A DNA stretch of 64,000 nucleotides, from NCBI GenBank assembly GCA_947627235.1, contig CANQVG010000001.1, forward strand, positions 62,001-126,000, read 5' to 3'. Of the stretch, positions 44,814 to 53,536 are shown piece by piece (positions within the stretch are counted from its first letter, which is position 1; the number at the start of each line of letters is the position of its first letter). The notes beneath the pieces are model-generated. The model saw nothing but the letters and a program-made list of their open reading frames with translations. It ran no database searches and had not been told where the DNA came from. Made by a program: the position numbers and the translations under genes. Source of the DNA: an uncultured Clostridia bacterium (GTDB lineage: Bacteria; Bacillota; Clostridia; Oscillospirales; Ruminococcaceae).

Positions 44814-46637
44814 TTACCCGAAATACACGCCGTACCATATAAGGAATGTGTATACAGTCCAGATTTTACGAGAGTTGTCGTATTTCCCGTCGCGGTGCTG
44901 GTTCAAAAGCTCCACGAGCTTATCGGAATTGAAGAATTTTTGCGCTCGCTCGCTCTCAAACTCCGACCTTACCTTGTTGTAATACTCGTCTTCTTTGAGC
45001 CATACCCTTATCGGAACAGGGAAGCCGAGCTTCTTTTTGTTGGCGGTTAGGGGAGGGCAGGCGGCGAGGGCAGCCTTGCGCATTGCAAACTTTGTGTTTT
45101 CCTTAGTGACGCGGTATCTCTTGGGAATTCTCTCGGCAAGCGCCATAACATATCTGTCGAGGAACGGCACTCTGAGTTCCAAAGAGTTGGCCATAGACAT
45201 TTTGTCGGCTTTTAGAAGTATATCGCCTGTCATCCAGAGGTTGAGGTCGAGATACTGCATCTTTGTGACGGCGTCCTTATCCGCTACCTTGTCATAAAAC
45301 GGTTTTGTAATATCCTTGGCGTCGGGAGCGTCTGTCTTTATTTTAAGGAGCTGCTTGCGCTCTTTTTCGGAAAAGATGTAAGCGTTTCCGATAAAGCGCT
45401 CCTCAAGGTCTTTTCCGCGGCGAATAAGGAAGTTTAGACCGCGGTGGGCGGGGAGCATAGACGCGCACTTTCCGATGCAGCGGCGTATCGGGCGGGGTAT
45501 AAGGTTGTAGATTGCAACGTCGTCCGGCTCTTTGTATATGTTGTATCCTCCGAAGATTTCGTCGGCGCCCTCTCCGGAAAGAACCACCTTTACACGCTCC
45601 GAAGCAAGCTTGCAGACAAAATAGAGCGCCACGGCTGCCGGGTCGGCGAGCGGTTCGTCCATATGATACTGAATCTTCGGAAATGTTCCCCAGTATTCTT
45701 CGGGCGTGATGACTTTCGATATGTTTTCCTTGCCGATGTACTTTGAAAACTCCTTTGCGTAGCCGATTTCGTTGTACTTTTCGTCTTCGCCGAAGCCTAC
45801 GGTGAAGGTCTTGTCGACGTTTGCGACAGCCGCTACATAGCTTGAATCCACACCGCTTGAAAGAAAGCTTCCGACTTCAACGTCGGCTATTTTGTGTGCC
45901 TCTACGGAGTCCTTGAAAGTTTCGGAAATTCTCTTTACCCACTCGTCGAGGTCCGGTTTTTCGTCGGCGTCGAAATTGACGCTCCAGTAGCGCTCGGTCT
46001 TTAATTTGCCGTCGCAATATGTGAACCAGTGTGCGGGGAGCAGTTTGTAAACGCCCTTGAAAAACGTCTCCTCGCAGGGTGAATACTGGAATGTCAGATA
46101 GTTTTCGAGGGCGGTCTCGTTAAGCTCTTTTTTGAAGTCCGGATGCAAAAGAAAGCTCTTTATCTCCGAGCCGAAGATGAAGCTTTCGCCCATTTTTGCG
46201 TAATACAGCGGCTTAATGCCGAAAAAGTCCCTCGCGCCGAATAGCTCCTGCTTATTTGAGTCCCATATCACAAATGCGAACATTCCGCGAAGCTTGGGGA
46301 GCATATCCTTGCCCCACTCCTCGTAGCCGTGAAGAAGCACTTCGGAGTCTGTATTTGTCGAGAAGCAGTGACCCGCGTTTATAAGCTCCTCGCGCAGCGA
46401 ACGGTAGTTGTAGATTTCGCCGTTGAAAGTGAGAACAAGCGAGCGGTCCTCGTTATAGAGCGGCTGTGAACCGGTTGAAAGGTCGATTATTGAGAGCCGC
46501 CTGAAGCCGAGTGCAATGCCGGAGTCTATGTGTTTTCCGCCCGAATCGGGACCGCGATGACGTATCGCTTCCATCATATTTTCTATGACCTCATCGGCGT
46601 TTTGGATTTTATTTGTAAAGCCTACGATTCCGCACAT
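44814..46637 (-). CDS. asnB: Asparagine synthase (glutamine-hydrolysing)
   Basis: Makes asparagine from aspartate, ATP and glutamine. The 607-residue protein starts MCGIVGF with the nucleophile Cys-2 of the Ntn glutaminase domain, contains HRGPDSGG and FNGEIYNYRSLR, and has the synthetase PP-loop SSGVDSS (about 264) and SGEGADEIFGGY. AAGGAGAT precedes ATG. AsnB-type enzymes may also amidate peptidoglycan or lipids, but nothing here indicates that. Its promoter is divergent from the GDSL cluster. Confidence 0.94.
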   Translation of the reverse strand: MCGIVGFTNKIQNADEVIENMMEAIRHRGPDSGGKHIDSGIALGFRRLSIIDLSTGSQPLYNEDRSLVLTFNGEIYNYRSLREELINAGHCFSTNTDSEVLLHGYEEWGKDMLPKLRGMFAFVIWDSNKQELFGARDFFGIKPLYYAKMGESFIFGSEIKSFLLHPDFKKELNETALENYLTFQYSPCEETFFKGVYKLLPAHWFTYCDGKLKTERYWSVNFDADEKPDLDEWVKRISETFKDSVEAHKIADVEVGSFLSSGVDSSYVAAVANVDKTFTVGFGEDEKYNEIGYAKEFSKYIGKENISKVITPEEYWGTFPKIQYHMDEPLADPAAVALYFVCKLASERVKVVLSGEGADEIFGGYNIYKEPDDVAIYNLIPRPIRRCIGKCASMLPAHRGLNFLIRRGKDLEERFIGNAYIFSEKERKQLLKIKTDAPDAKDITKPFYDKVADKDAVTKMQYLDLNLWMTGDILLKADKMSMANSLELRVPFLDRYVMALAERIPKRYRVTKENTKFAMRKAALAACPPLTANKKKLGFPVPIRVWLKEDEYYNKVRSEFESERAQKFFNSDKLVELLNQHRDGKYDNSRKIWTVYTFLIWYGVYFG

Positions 46638-46688
46638 ATAAATTTATCTCCTTGTATGAAAATTTGAGTTGTTTCGTGAATTTCAGCA

Positions 46689-46717
46689 ATTATACCATAT
46701 TTTGAGTAAAAATTCAA
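46689..46717 (-). promoter_or_regulatory. Promoter for asnB
   Basis: Minus strand: TTGAAT (46717-46712), 17 bases, TATAAT (46694-46689), 51 bases before the start codon. Confidence 0.85.
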
Positions 46718-46767
46718 TCGGATAAGGTTACACAAAGGTTACAATTTATTAAAATTCGGGAATTTCC

Positions 46768-46796
46768 TTGAAAAAGAATGAGGATTGCTGTATAAT
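46768..46796 (+). promoter_or_regulatory. Promoter for the GDSL-DUF4358-SBP cluster
   Basis: TTGAAA (46768-46773), 17 bases, TATAAT (46791-46796), 46 bases before the ATG. Two GGTTACA copies with 11-base period (46726-46732 and 46737-46743) lie just upstream. Confidence 0.85.
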
Positions 46797-46842
46797 ATGA
46801 TTGTCGTTATATATGCCTTGATACCGAATCGGAGTTGAAATT

Positions 46843-47709
46843 ATGAATGAGAATTTCGGCAGAAAAAAGAAGCTGAGAGTAAGATACCGTTTGAGCGTGG
46901 TATTCTTTGCCGCCGTGCTTATTTTCGGAATTATGTTTTACCGCTATATGAAGACCGTTACTCTTGAAGACGTTTTATCCGAAAACAGAACCATCACTGT
47001 TTTTTCTCATAACGCGCCCGATAAGGCGGAAGACCGCGAAGACGGGCAGGATTTCCCGGCAGGTGACGACAGCGGTTCTCAGCAGCCGGAAGACCCATCG
47101 GGAATTGTCAATCCCGTTCCCGAGTGTGAAGCTGCCGACAGCTCATATATAAATGATTGCGTATTTATAGGCGACTCTATAGTCTACGGACTGAGCTCAT
47201 ACGGAGTCGTGCCGTCGTCGAATGTCTTCGCAAGCGTATCTATGAGCGTTTCCAAGGCTGAGACCGAAAAGATTGATACTCAGTATGGCTCGGTAACAGC
47301 GATAGAGGCGGTAACCCAGATGCAGCCGAAGATAATATATATAATGCTCGGCTCCAACGGGGCGGCGTATATGTCGGCCTCAGAGATGTATCAGAGTTAT
47401 CAGGCGTTTTTGAATAAGGTCAGACTTGCCTCTCCGTATTCCGAGGTATATATAATCTCAACGCCACCGGTTACCTCCGCGAAGGAAAACTCGGTAGAGT
47501 CTCCGATAAAAAATTCAGATATCGACAGTCTCAATGAAAAACTCTTGGAATACGCCGACAGCAACGGCATACATTTTCTTGATTTGAACTCCGCGCTTAA
47601 AGACTCCTCGGGATATCTCCCGTCGGAATCGGCGGAAAATGACGGAATGCATTTCAAGTATTCTACATACGAGACCTTTATCGATTACATTCTCAGCCAC
47701 ATCGCTTAA
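46843..47709 (+). CDS. Membrane-anchored SGNH/GDSL hydrolase
   Basis: A 288-residue protein with a basic N-terminus, one transmembrane segment (about 17-34), an acidic Asp/Pro/Glu-rich linker (about 57-98) and an SGNH-type hydrolase domain. Block I is FIGDSIVYGL with the nucleophile Ser-112, block III is MLGSNG (about 169) and block V is DGMH (267-270) supplying Asp and His. Such enzymes are extracytoplasmic esterases or acetyl-hydrolases of cell-surface sugars; the substrate is unknown. It leads a three-gene run with two lipoproteins. Confidence 0.85.
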   Translation: MNENFGRKKKLRVRYRLSVVFFAAVLIFGIMFYRYMKTVTLEDVLSENRTITVFSHNAPDKAEDREDGQDFPAGDDSGSQQPEDPSGIVNPVPECEAADSSYINDCVFIGDSIVYGLSSYGVVPSSNVFASVSMSVSKAETEKIDTQYGSVTAIEAVTQMQPKIIYIMLGSNGAAYMSASEMYQSYQAFLNKVRLASPYSEVYIISTPPVTSAKENSVESPIKNSDIDSLNEKLLEYADSNGIHFLDLNSALKDSSGYLPSESAENDGMHFKYSTYETFIDYILSHIA

Positions 47710-47720
47710 GGAGGAGCCGT

Positions 47721-48173
47721 TTGAAAAAACTGTTGTGCGCGGTGTTTGCGCTTGTTTTTCTTGTGTCATGTACTAAATATGCCGAGCCTGATGTTTCGGA
47801 GCTTTCCGAGAGCCTGCTTTGCGGTCAGGAGCTTGAGGAAATGACGTCTGCGGATATAACGGATATCGGCATAATATTTGATATTGACCTGTCTCTTGCC
47901 GAGGAGTATGCCGTAAACTACAGCGGCAAGGGCGGGCGCGCCGATATTCTTGCGGTATTCAAGCTTTACGATAAGGACGACGTTTCTTACTTCGCCGAAG
48001 CACTTGAGCAGTACCGCGAGGAGCGCTATAATGACTTTTTGGGTTACGCGCCTTTTGAGGCTAAAAAGATTGAAAACGGTAAAGTGCTCATCTACGGCAG
48101 ATATGTAATTCTGGCGATACTGCCGGACATTGACGCCGCGATTGAGACGGCAGACAAGGCTTTCAAAGAATGA
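47721..48173 (+). CDS. DUF4358 lipoprotein
   Basis: A 150-residue secreted lipoprotein: signal peptide ending in lipobox LVSC (Cys at about 17), then a DUF4358-type domain, with MTSADITDIGIIFDIDL and a C-terminal YGRYVILAILPDIDAA typical of that family. The function is unknown. The start is TTG 47721 after AAGGAGGAG. It overlaps the next gene by four bases. Confidence 0.85.
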   Translation: MKKLLCAVFALVFLVSCTKYAEPDVSELSESLLCGQELEEMTSADITDIGIIFDIDLSLAEEYAVNYSGKGGRADILAVFKLYDKDDVSYFAEALEQYREERYNDFLGYAPFEAKKIENGKVLIYGRYVILAILPDIDAAIETADKAFKE

Positions 48174-49807
48174 TGAGGATAAAATTTTGCGCAGCGGCGC
48201 TATTTGTTTTTATAATATGCTCGTCGATGTTTTTTGTCGCATGTGCGCCTGTTGACGCAATTATCGGTTTTTTTGCCGACGACGGCACAGGACACATTTT
48301 TAAAATTGCCATAGATTCCGACCCCGACTGTCTTGACCCCCAGCTTGCTGAGGACGAAAATTCGGTCAGGATAGCGAATAATCTCTTTGCCGGTCTTATG
48401 GATTATGACGAAAACGGCAGGTTGGTATGCCGCTTGGCAAAGGACTACACGGTATCAAGCGACGGACTTAAGTATACTTTTTACATTGAAGAAGGTTATA
48501 AATGGCACGCTGTCGGCGACTTTGAGGCTCCCGTTACCGCTCACGATTTTGTCTTCGGATTCAGGCGTCTTATGGACCCTAAAACCGCTTCGCCACACTC
48601 TGAAAAGTATTTCTGCATTTACGGTGCTGAGGCGGCGCGTACCGGTTTAATCGGTGTCGACTGCATCGGCGTCGCCGCGCTTGACGACTACACGCTTGAG
48701 TTTACGCTCGGATACCGCAACGCCGAGTTTCTTTACCTTTTGGCGGAGCTGCCTGCCATGCCCTGCTGCGAGGAATTTTTCAATACTTCCGGCGGAAAAT
48801 ACGGACTTGAAGCCGATGAAACATGTTCAAACGGACCGTTTTATCTCAGATACTGGCTTCACGACCCATACGGAAAAAACAACTACGTCAGGTTGAGAAG
48901 AAACCCCGGCTACAGCGAAATGAGCTATGTCAGTCCTGCCGGAGTAAACTATCTTGTCACCCCGGACGCGCAGGAGAGAACGGCAGATCTAATAAACGGC
49001 TCTACAGATGCCGCTCTATACAGCGGTGGGCGTGCCGCTCCGATAGACGGAAACGAGTATGTTTTTGGCTATGCCGATACTGCGGGTCTGATATTCAATG
49101 AAAACATAAAGGCTTTTTCAAATCCCGAGATAAGGCAGATTTTCTCGTGGGCTGTTGACAGAGACGCTCTTAATGATTCGTCTCCGGATATTCTTTTTCA
49201 GGCCGACAGATTGATTCCTCAGAGTCCGGTGTTTTCTCAGAAGGGTTATTCGTCATCGGTTTCCGAAGAAGTAACCGCCTCTGATAAAGCTATGGCAGAA
49301 TATAAATGGAGTTTTATTCTGACCGAAGCGGAAAAGGCAGAGCTTATCGGAAAAACGGTGATGGTGCCGTCGGAATTTGAGTACGGTGAGTATCTCTCTA
49401 AGCTTACCGACTGCTGGTATTCAGTCTTCGGAATCCACTTCGGGCTGGAATTTGTGAACGTACGCGACTACGAGAACAGACTGAAAAACGGGGATTACGA
49501 CATCGCGCTGTTTATGCTTCACTCCGACAGCGCCTCGGCATTAGATTATATTGAGCCTTTCGGAAACGGTGAGCTGACTTTCAGGTCGGAATCGGCAGCT
49601 TCGGCGCTCTCGGACAAAGGGCGCTTCGCCTCAATGTCGCTTTTGAATTACGGCTGTTCGGTTGCGGAGAGCGAAATATTGTCTGACTATCATTTTATTC
49701 CGATATGGTATATTCCTACCGTATGCTGTTACGATGAAGACGCCGAGGAAATAAAGCTTGACCCGTTTTCGGGAACCGTTTACTTTGAAAACGCGAAGAT
49801 GTTCTGA
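48170..49807 (+). CDS. OppA-like peptide-binding lipoprotein (orphan)
   Basis: A 545-residue family 5 extracellular solute-binding protein. The N-terminal signal ends in a lipobox-like FVAC (Cys about 25). Typical fold segments are IDSDPDCLDPQLAED, VRIANNLFAGLMDYDENG, LAKDYTVSSDGLKYTFYI and FVFGFRRLMDPK. It resembles OppA-type peptide receptors, but no permease or ATPase gene is nearby, so it may be an orphan receptor or have another role. The ATGA overlap with the DUF4358 gene implies coupled translation. It ends at a bidirectional terminator. Confidence 0.88.
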   Translation: MMRIKFCAAALFVFIICSSMFFVACAPVDAIIGFFADDGTGHIFKIAIDSDPDCLDPQLAEDENSVRIANNLFAGLMDYDENGRLVCRLAKDYTVSSDGLKYTFYIEEGYKWHAVGDFEAPVTAHDFVFGFRRLMDPKTASPHSEKYFCIYGAEAARTGLIGVDCIGVAALDDYTLEFTLGYRNAEFLYLLAELPAMPCCEEFFNTSGGKYGLEADETCSNGPFYLRYWLHDPYGKNNYVRLRRNPGYSEMSYVSPAGVNYLVTPDAQERTADLINGSTDAALYSGGRAAPIDGNEYVFGYADTAGLIFNENIKAFSNPEIRQIFSWAVDRDALNDSSPDILFQADRLIPQSPVFSQKGYSSSVSEEVTASDKAMAEYKWSFILTEAEKAELIGKTVMVPSEFEYGEYLSKLTDCWYSVFGIHFGLEFVNVRDYENRLKNGDYDIALFMLHSDSASALDYIEPFGNGELTFRSESAASALSDKGRFASMSLLNYGCSVAESEILSDYHFIPIWYIPTVCCYDEDAEEIKLDPFSGTVYFENAKMF

Positions 49808-49840
49808 CGCACGGCGCTCATAAGCGTTGCAAAAATAAAA

Positions 49841-49862
49841 AAAGCCCGGACGGGCTTTCTTT
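49841..49862. terminator. Bidirectional terminator between SBP and rpmB
   Basis: AAAGCCC (49841-49847), loop GGAC, GGGCTTT (49852-49858), with A-rich sequence before and T-rich sequence after, so it can work for both convergent genes. Confidence 0.85.
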
Positions 49863-49877
49863 ATTGCATTGTTCGGA

Positions 49878-50063
49878 TTATGCTCTTGTGACCTTACCGG
49901 ATCTGAGGCATCTCGAGCAAACATAGACGTGGCAGGGCGTGCCGTTCTTGATAACCTTGACTCTTTTTACGTTAGGCTTCCAAGTTCTATTGGTTCTCCT
50001 ATGAGAGTGAGAAACCTTAATTCCGAAAGTAACACCCTTTCCGCAAACTTCACATTTAGCCAT
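49878..50063 (-). CDS. rpmB: 50S ribosomal protein L28
   Basis: A 61-residue zinc-binding bL28 of the Cys-containing type: CEVCGKG at the N-terminus and [10 protein letters not shown] near the C-terminus give four Cys ligands. [14 protein letters not shown] is the family core. AAGGAGGTG precedes the ATG. It is a single-gene unit with its own promoter. Confidence 0.96.
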   Translation of the reverse strand: MAKCEVCGKGVTFGIKVSHSHRRTNRTWKPNVKRVKVIKNGTPCHVYVCSRCLRSGKVTRA

Positions 50064-50106
50064 CGGGCTGCACCTCCTTTTTGTATTTCATAGAATCACA
50101 AGCTAT

Positions 50107-50135
50107 ATCTTAGCAAATTTTTTTGTGAAATGCAA
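50107..50135 (-). promoter_or_regulatory. Promoter for rpmB
   Basis: Minus strand: TTGCAT (50135-50130), 17 bases, TAAGAT (50112-50107), 44 bases before the start codon. Confidence 0.7.
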
Positions 50136-50183
50136 GTGTTTTTGCAAAAATATTTATATATTTTCAAATCTTTTCTATATGCC

Positions 50184-50212
50184 TTGCTATTTTTTGAAAT
50201 TTATAGTACAAT
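50184..50212 (+). promoter_or_regulatory. Promoter for the M50 protease-scpAB operon
   Basis: TTGCTA (50184-50189), 17 bases, TACAAT (50207-50212), 54 bases before the protease ATG. Confidence 0.75.
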
Positions 50213-50265
50213 AGTATAAATTGAGTGCGTAAGGATACACGACGTTTTCTGAAAGGAGCCTTTAA

Positions 50266-50973
50266 ATGTCTTTTTTGCTGAATTACTCGGGGGCAGAGCT
50301 TGTTATATTGCTTTGTATCCGTCTGCTTATAATATTTGCGATTCTGCCTATACATGAATACGCTCACGGTTATGCCGCCCGAAAGCTCGGTGACAATACC
50401 GCTCTTATATCCGGCAGACTCACCCTGAACCCGCTTGCTCATGTCGATCCTCTCGGCGCCATACTGCTTTTGCTTCTCGGATTCGGTTGGGCAAAACCTG
50501 TTCCGGTCAATCCGCGCAACTTCAGAAACTATAAGCGCGATATGGCAATAACCGCCTTTGCAGGTCCGCTTTCAAACCTTTTATGCGCGCTTGCGGCAAT
50601 ATTTGTCAATTCTGTTTTAATAGGAGTTTACAATTACAGGGCGTTTTCTTTTTCCGATTCGGTTTATACCGTGATATATTTTGTTATAATCGCATTTCAG
50701 TATTTCGCGACAATCAATATTTCGCTCGCTGTTTTCAACCTGATACCGATAGAACCGCTCGACGGCTCTCGCATATTCAGCTATTTTCTGCCGCCGAAAG
50801 CCAACGCCTTTATCGCGCGTTACAGGAGGTATTTCTACTACGGTCTGCTGATACTTCTCATTACCGGCATACTTACAGGCCCGCTTTCGTGGATAATCAA
50901 TAAATTGTACAACCTGTTTGGGCTGCTGTTCTTCTGGGTTGACATCATCTTCAGAGCGGTATTCTTAAAATGA
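50266..50973 (+). CDS. Site-2 protease family (M50) membrane metalloprotease
   Basis: A 235-residue protein with about five or six transmembrane helices. The zinc motif HEYAH is at about residues 29-33 inside the first membrane region, and NLIPIEPLDGSRIF (about 157-170) provides the conserved Asp. Enzymes of this compact class cleave substrates within the membrane; the substrate is unknown. It overlaps scpA by four bases, an arrangement widespread in Clostridia. Confidence 0.9.
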   Translation: MSFLLNYSGAELVILLCIRLLIIFAILPIHEYAHGYAARKLGDNTALISGRLTLNPLAHVDPLGAILLLLLGFGWAKPVPVNPRNFRNYKRDMAITAFAGPLSNLLCALAAIFVNSVLIGVYNYRAFSFSDSVYTVIYFVIIAFQYFATINISLAVFNLIPIEPLDGSRIFSYFLPPKANAFIARYRRYFYYGLLILLITGILTGPLSWIINKLYNLFGLLFFWVDIIFRAVFLK

Positions 50974-51701
50974 GCTATACTGCAGTATCATACCGGCTTG
51001 ACAGCTTCGAGGGTCCTCTCGACCTGCTTCTGTTCCTGATTTCAAAGCATAAGCTGAATATCAATGACATTAAAATATCAATGCTTTTGGAGCAGTACCT
51101 TGAATATATTGACGGCATTGAGGAACAGGATTTTGAATACGCAGGCGAATTTCTCGAAATGGCTGCAAGGCTGATTCTTATAAAAACGCTTTCGCTGCTG
51201 CCAAAGCACGAAGAAGCCAACGAGATGAAGCAGGAACTTCAGGGCAGGCTGATTGAGTATTCGCTTTGCAAAAAGGCCGCCGCGCGTCTGAGGGAGAGCT
51301 ATAAGGGCGACGTGATTTATGTAAAAAAACCGTCGGAGCTTAAGATTTCCAAGACCTATACCCAAACTCACAGCCCTGATGACCTTTTGGCTGCTTTCTT
51401 CGGAATATCAAATCAGAAGCTCAAAAACAGTCCGGTTCAGATTTCAGCATTCAGACCGATAGTTTCAAAGCGCATTGTCTCGGTTTCCTCAAAGATTTTT
51501 TATGTGCTGCGCAGGCTTTACCGCACGGGCAAGTGCGGCTTGCAGGACTTGTATGAGGGTATGACCGACCGCTCCGAAAAGATCGCGACCTTTCTTGCGA
51601 TTTTAGAGCTTACGAAGTCGGGGCGGATACTTTTAAACGACGACAACACCGAAATTACCTTTGACCCCGAAAAGCGGCGGAAAAGGCATAGTGAGGAATA
51701 A
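50970..51701 (+). CDS. scpA: ScpA, kleisin subunit of SMC complex
   Basis: The kleisin that bridges SMC heads and recruits ScpB. The 243-residue protein begins with YRLDSFEGPLDLLLFLI, the N-terminal SMC-binding helix pattern, followed by the DFEYAGEFLEMAARLILIK segment, and ends with a winged-helix domain (FLAILELTKSGRI). Its SMC partner is at 3.3-6.9 kb. It overlaps the protease gene by four bases. Confidence 0.95.
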   Translation: MSYTAVSYRLDSFEGPLDLLLFLISKHKLNINDIKISMLLEQYLEYIDGIEEQDFEYAGEFLEMAARLILIKTLSLLPKHEEANEMKQELQGRLIEYSLCKKAAARLRESYKGDVIYVKKPSELKISKTYTQTHSPDDLLAAFFGISNQKLKNSPVQISAFRPIVSKRIVSVSSKIFYVLRRLYRTGKCGLQDLYEGMTDRSEKIATFLAILELTKSGRILLNDDNTEITFDPEKRRKRHSEE

Positions 51702-51703
51702 AT

Positions 51704-52255
51704 ATGCAGTTGGATGAAAAAATTTCCATAATTGAGGCTATACTATTTGCAAGCGGAGACCCCATAGAATTTGACAAGCTTGCGCTCGGGGCCGGAGTAG
51801 ATATATCCGACTTACATAAGCTTATACCGATACTCAATTCAAATTACCGTGACCGCGGTTCGGCGTTTGAGGTACTCAGGCTTGAGGACTCCTATCAGCT
51901 CGCGACTCTCGAAAAATACGCGCCATATATCCGCGCAGCGCTCGAATCTAAAAGAACGGCGACGCTTTCTCCTGCGGCGATGGAAACGCTCACCATCATT
52001 GCATACAATCAGCCGGTGACAAGAAGTTTTGTCGAGGACGTCAGGGGAGTGGATTCGAGCGGAGTTATTACAAATCTTCTCGAAAAGGAGCTTATAGAGG
52101 AAGCAGGGCGGCTCGACGTTCCCGGCAAGCCGCTCACATTCAAAACCACCGCTAACTTTCTCAGATGCTTTGGACTTTCATCGATAAAGGATTTGCCGCC
52201 GCTTCCGAGCGACAACTCTCAGATGACCTTTGACGACGTTAATTCCGAAAGCTGA
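51704..52255 (+). CDS. scpB: ScpB, SMC complex subunit
   Basis: The KITE-type winged-helix dimer that works with ScpA and SMC. The 183-residue protein has the two winged-helix domains; IEAILFASGDPIEFDKLA opens the first and LSPAAMETLTIIAYNQPVT starts the second. It begins three bases after the scpA stop. Confidence 0.95.
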   Translation: MQLDEKISIIEAILFASGDPIEFDKLALGAGVDISDLHKLIPILNSNYRDRGSAFEVLRLEDSYQLATLEKYAPYIRAALESKRTATLSPAAMETLTIIAYNQPVTRSFVEDVRGVDSSGVITNLLEKELIEEAGRLDVPGKPLTFKTTANFLRCFGLSSIKDLPPLPSDNSQMTFDDVNSES

Positions 52256-52285
52256 GCGTTAAAAAATCAAAAATGGGGGAATGAT

Positions 52286-53071
52286 ATGATTGTACTCTGG
52301 ATAATTTTGGGCGTTCTTGCCGCTCTGATTGCAATTATTGTCATACTTCTCCATATTTCGGTCAGGGCATATATCGAGGCGGACAAGACGCATTTGAACG
52401 TCGAAGTAAAGTATCTCGGCTTCAGCCTTTATAAGCTCTCGCTTCCGGATAAAAATGAGAACGAGCCGTCGGGCGAGGTAAACCCGCCGCAGGATAACCT
52501 CCGAGAACCGGACAAGCCTGAAATTGAGATAACCGAGATACCCGAGTCGGATTCCACCGACAGGGAGGAAGCTTCAAAGAAATCCGAGGAGGAATGCACG
52601 GAGGAAAACTCGAACGAAGAAGAAAAGTCGCAGAAAGTGTCGGAGCAGGACGAAAAAAGCGCCGAACCGACGCTCTTGGAAAAATTCAACGCCGTAAAAA
52701 AGTATATTCCGGCGGGCAAAAAGGCTTTCCGAAAGCTTCTGAAGCTGATAAGGTTTTACGGACTGCGCCTTGAGTTGACAGTCGGCAGCGACGATCCTTA
52801 TAAAGCCGGACTTAATTTTGGCAGAATCAACGCGGCTTTGTATTCATTGCTTGGACTTTTGTGCTGTTTGTTCAGCGTGAAAATCGAGCATACTGAGATC
52901 AGGTGCGACTTTGAGAAAAAAACTACAGACTTTTACGCGAAGACTGCGGTATACATCCGTCCCATAGCGCTTATCGCTCTCGCGGTATACGTGGGAATTT
53001 ATTACCTCAAAATTAGAAAAAGCTTAAAAAAACTTGAGAATAGCAAAAAGGAGACTGCAAATCATGAGTGA
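52286..53071 (+). CDS. DUF2953 membrane protein
   Basis: A 261-residue protein of the DUF2953 family found in this operon in spore formers (next to ytfJ). It has an N-terminal helix (about 3-25), a charged Glu/Lys-rich region (about 55-130) and a C-terminal part with two hydrophobic segments (about 175-200 and 222-240). The function is unknown. It overlaps ytfJ by eight bases. Confidence 0.78.
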   Translation: MIVLWIILGVLAALIAIIVILLHISVRAYIEADKTHLNVEVKYLGFSLYKLSLPDKNENEPSGEVNPPQDNLREPDKPEIEITEIPESDSTDREEASKKSEEECTEENSNEEEKSQKVSEQDEKSAEPTLLEKFNAVKKYIPAGKKAFRKLLKLIRFYGLRLELTVGSDDPYKAGLNFGRINAALYSLLGLLCCLFSVKIEHTEIRCDFEKKTTDFYAKTAVYIRPIALIALAVYVGIYYLKIRKSLKKLENSKKETANHE

Positions 53072-53474
53072 AAAAAGCACAAATCTTGAAATTTTAGTCA
53101 AGACAGCAATTGAAAAAATCAGGGATATGGTCGACACCGAAACAATCATAGGCAAGCCTATCGAGACGGTCAACGGAACGACTATTATTCCTGTGTCAAA
53201 GGTGTCGGTCGGTTTCGGCTCCGGCGGTTCTGACCTTCCCACTAAGCAGGCGCAGGATTTGTTTGGCGGCGGCGCTGGCGGCGGCGTTTCGATCCAGCCG
53301 ATAGCATTTATTACCATTATGCCGGACGGCAGCGTCAAACTTTTGCAGATGACAATAAACGCTTCCAAGGAAAACGCGGCTTTAGCTCTTATTCCCGACA
53401 TTGTCGACAAAATCACGGGAATTATCTCCAAGGGAAAGACTGACAGCGCGCCGGAAGAAACGTCCGAAGAATAA
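53064..53474 (+). CDS. ytfJ: GerW/YtfJ family sporulation protein
   Basis: A 136-residue protein of the YtfJ (GerW) family. In B. subtilis it is made in the forespore and is needed for germination with certain germinants. The family core is ETIIGKPIETVNGTTIIPVSKVS followed by a Gly-rich stretch (FGGGAGGG) and IQPIAFITI. AAGGAG at 53047-53052 points to ATG 53064; the open frame extends upstream into the DUF2953 gene. Its presence suggests a sporulating lineage. Confidence 0.88.
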   Translation: MSEKSTNLEILVKTAIEKIRDMVDTETIIGKPIETVNGTTIIPVSKVSVGFGSGGSDLPTKQAQDLFGGGAGGGVSIQPIAFITIMPDGSVKLLQMTINASKENAALALIPDIVDKITGIISKGKTDSAPEETSEE

Positions 53475-53536
53475 AGCGTATTTTTTGAACGGCTCGGCAT
53501 AGACTATCTTCCGAAACCCATTACGGAGGATTGTTT

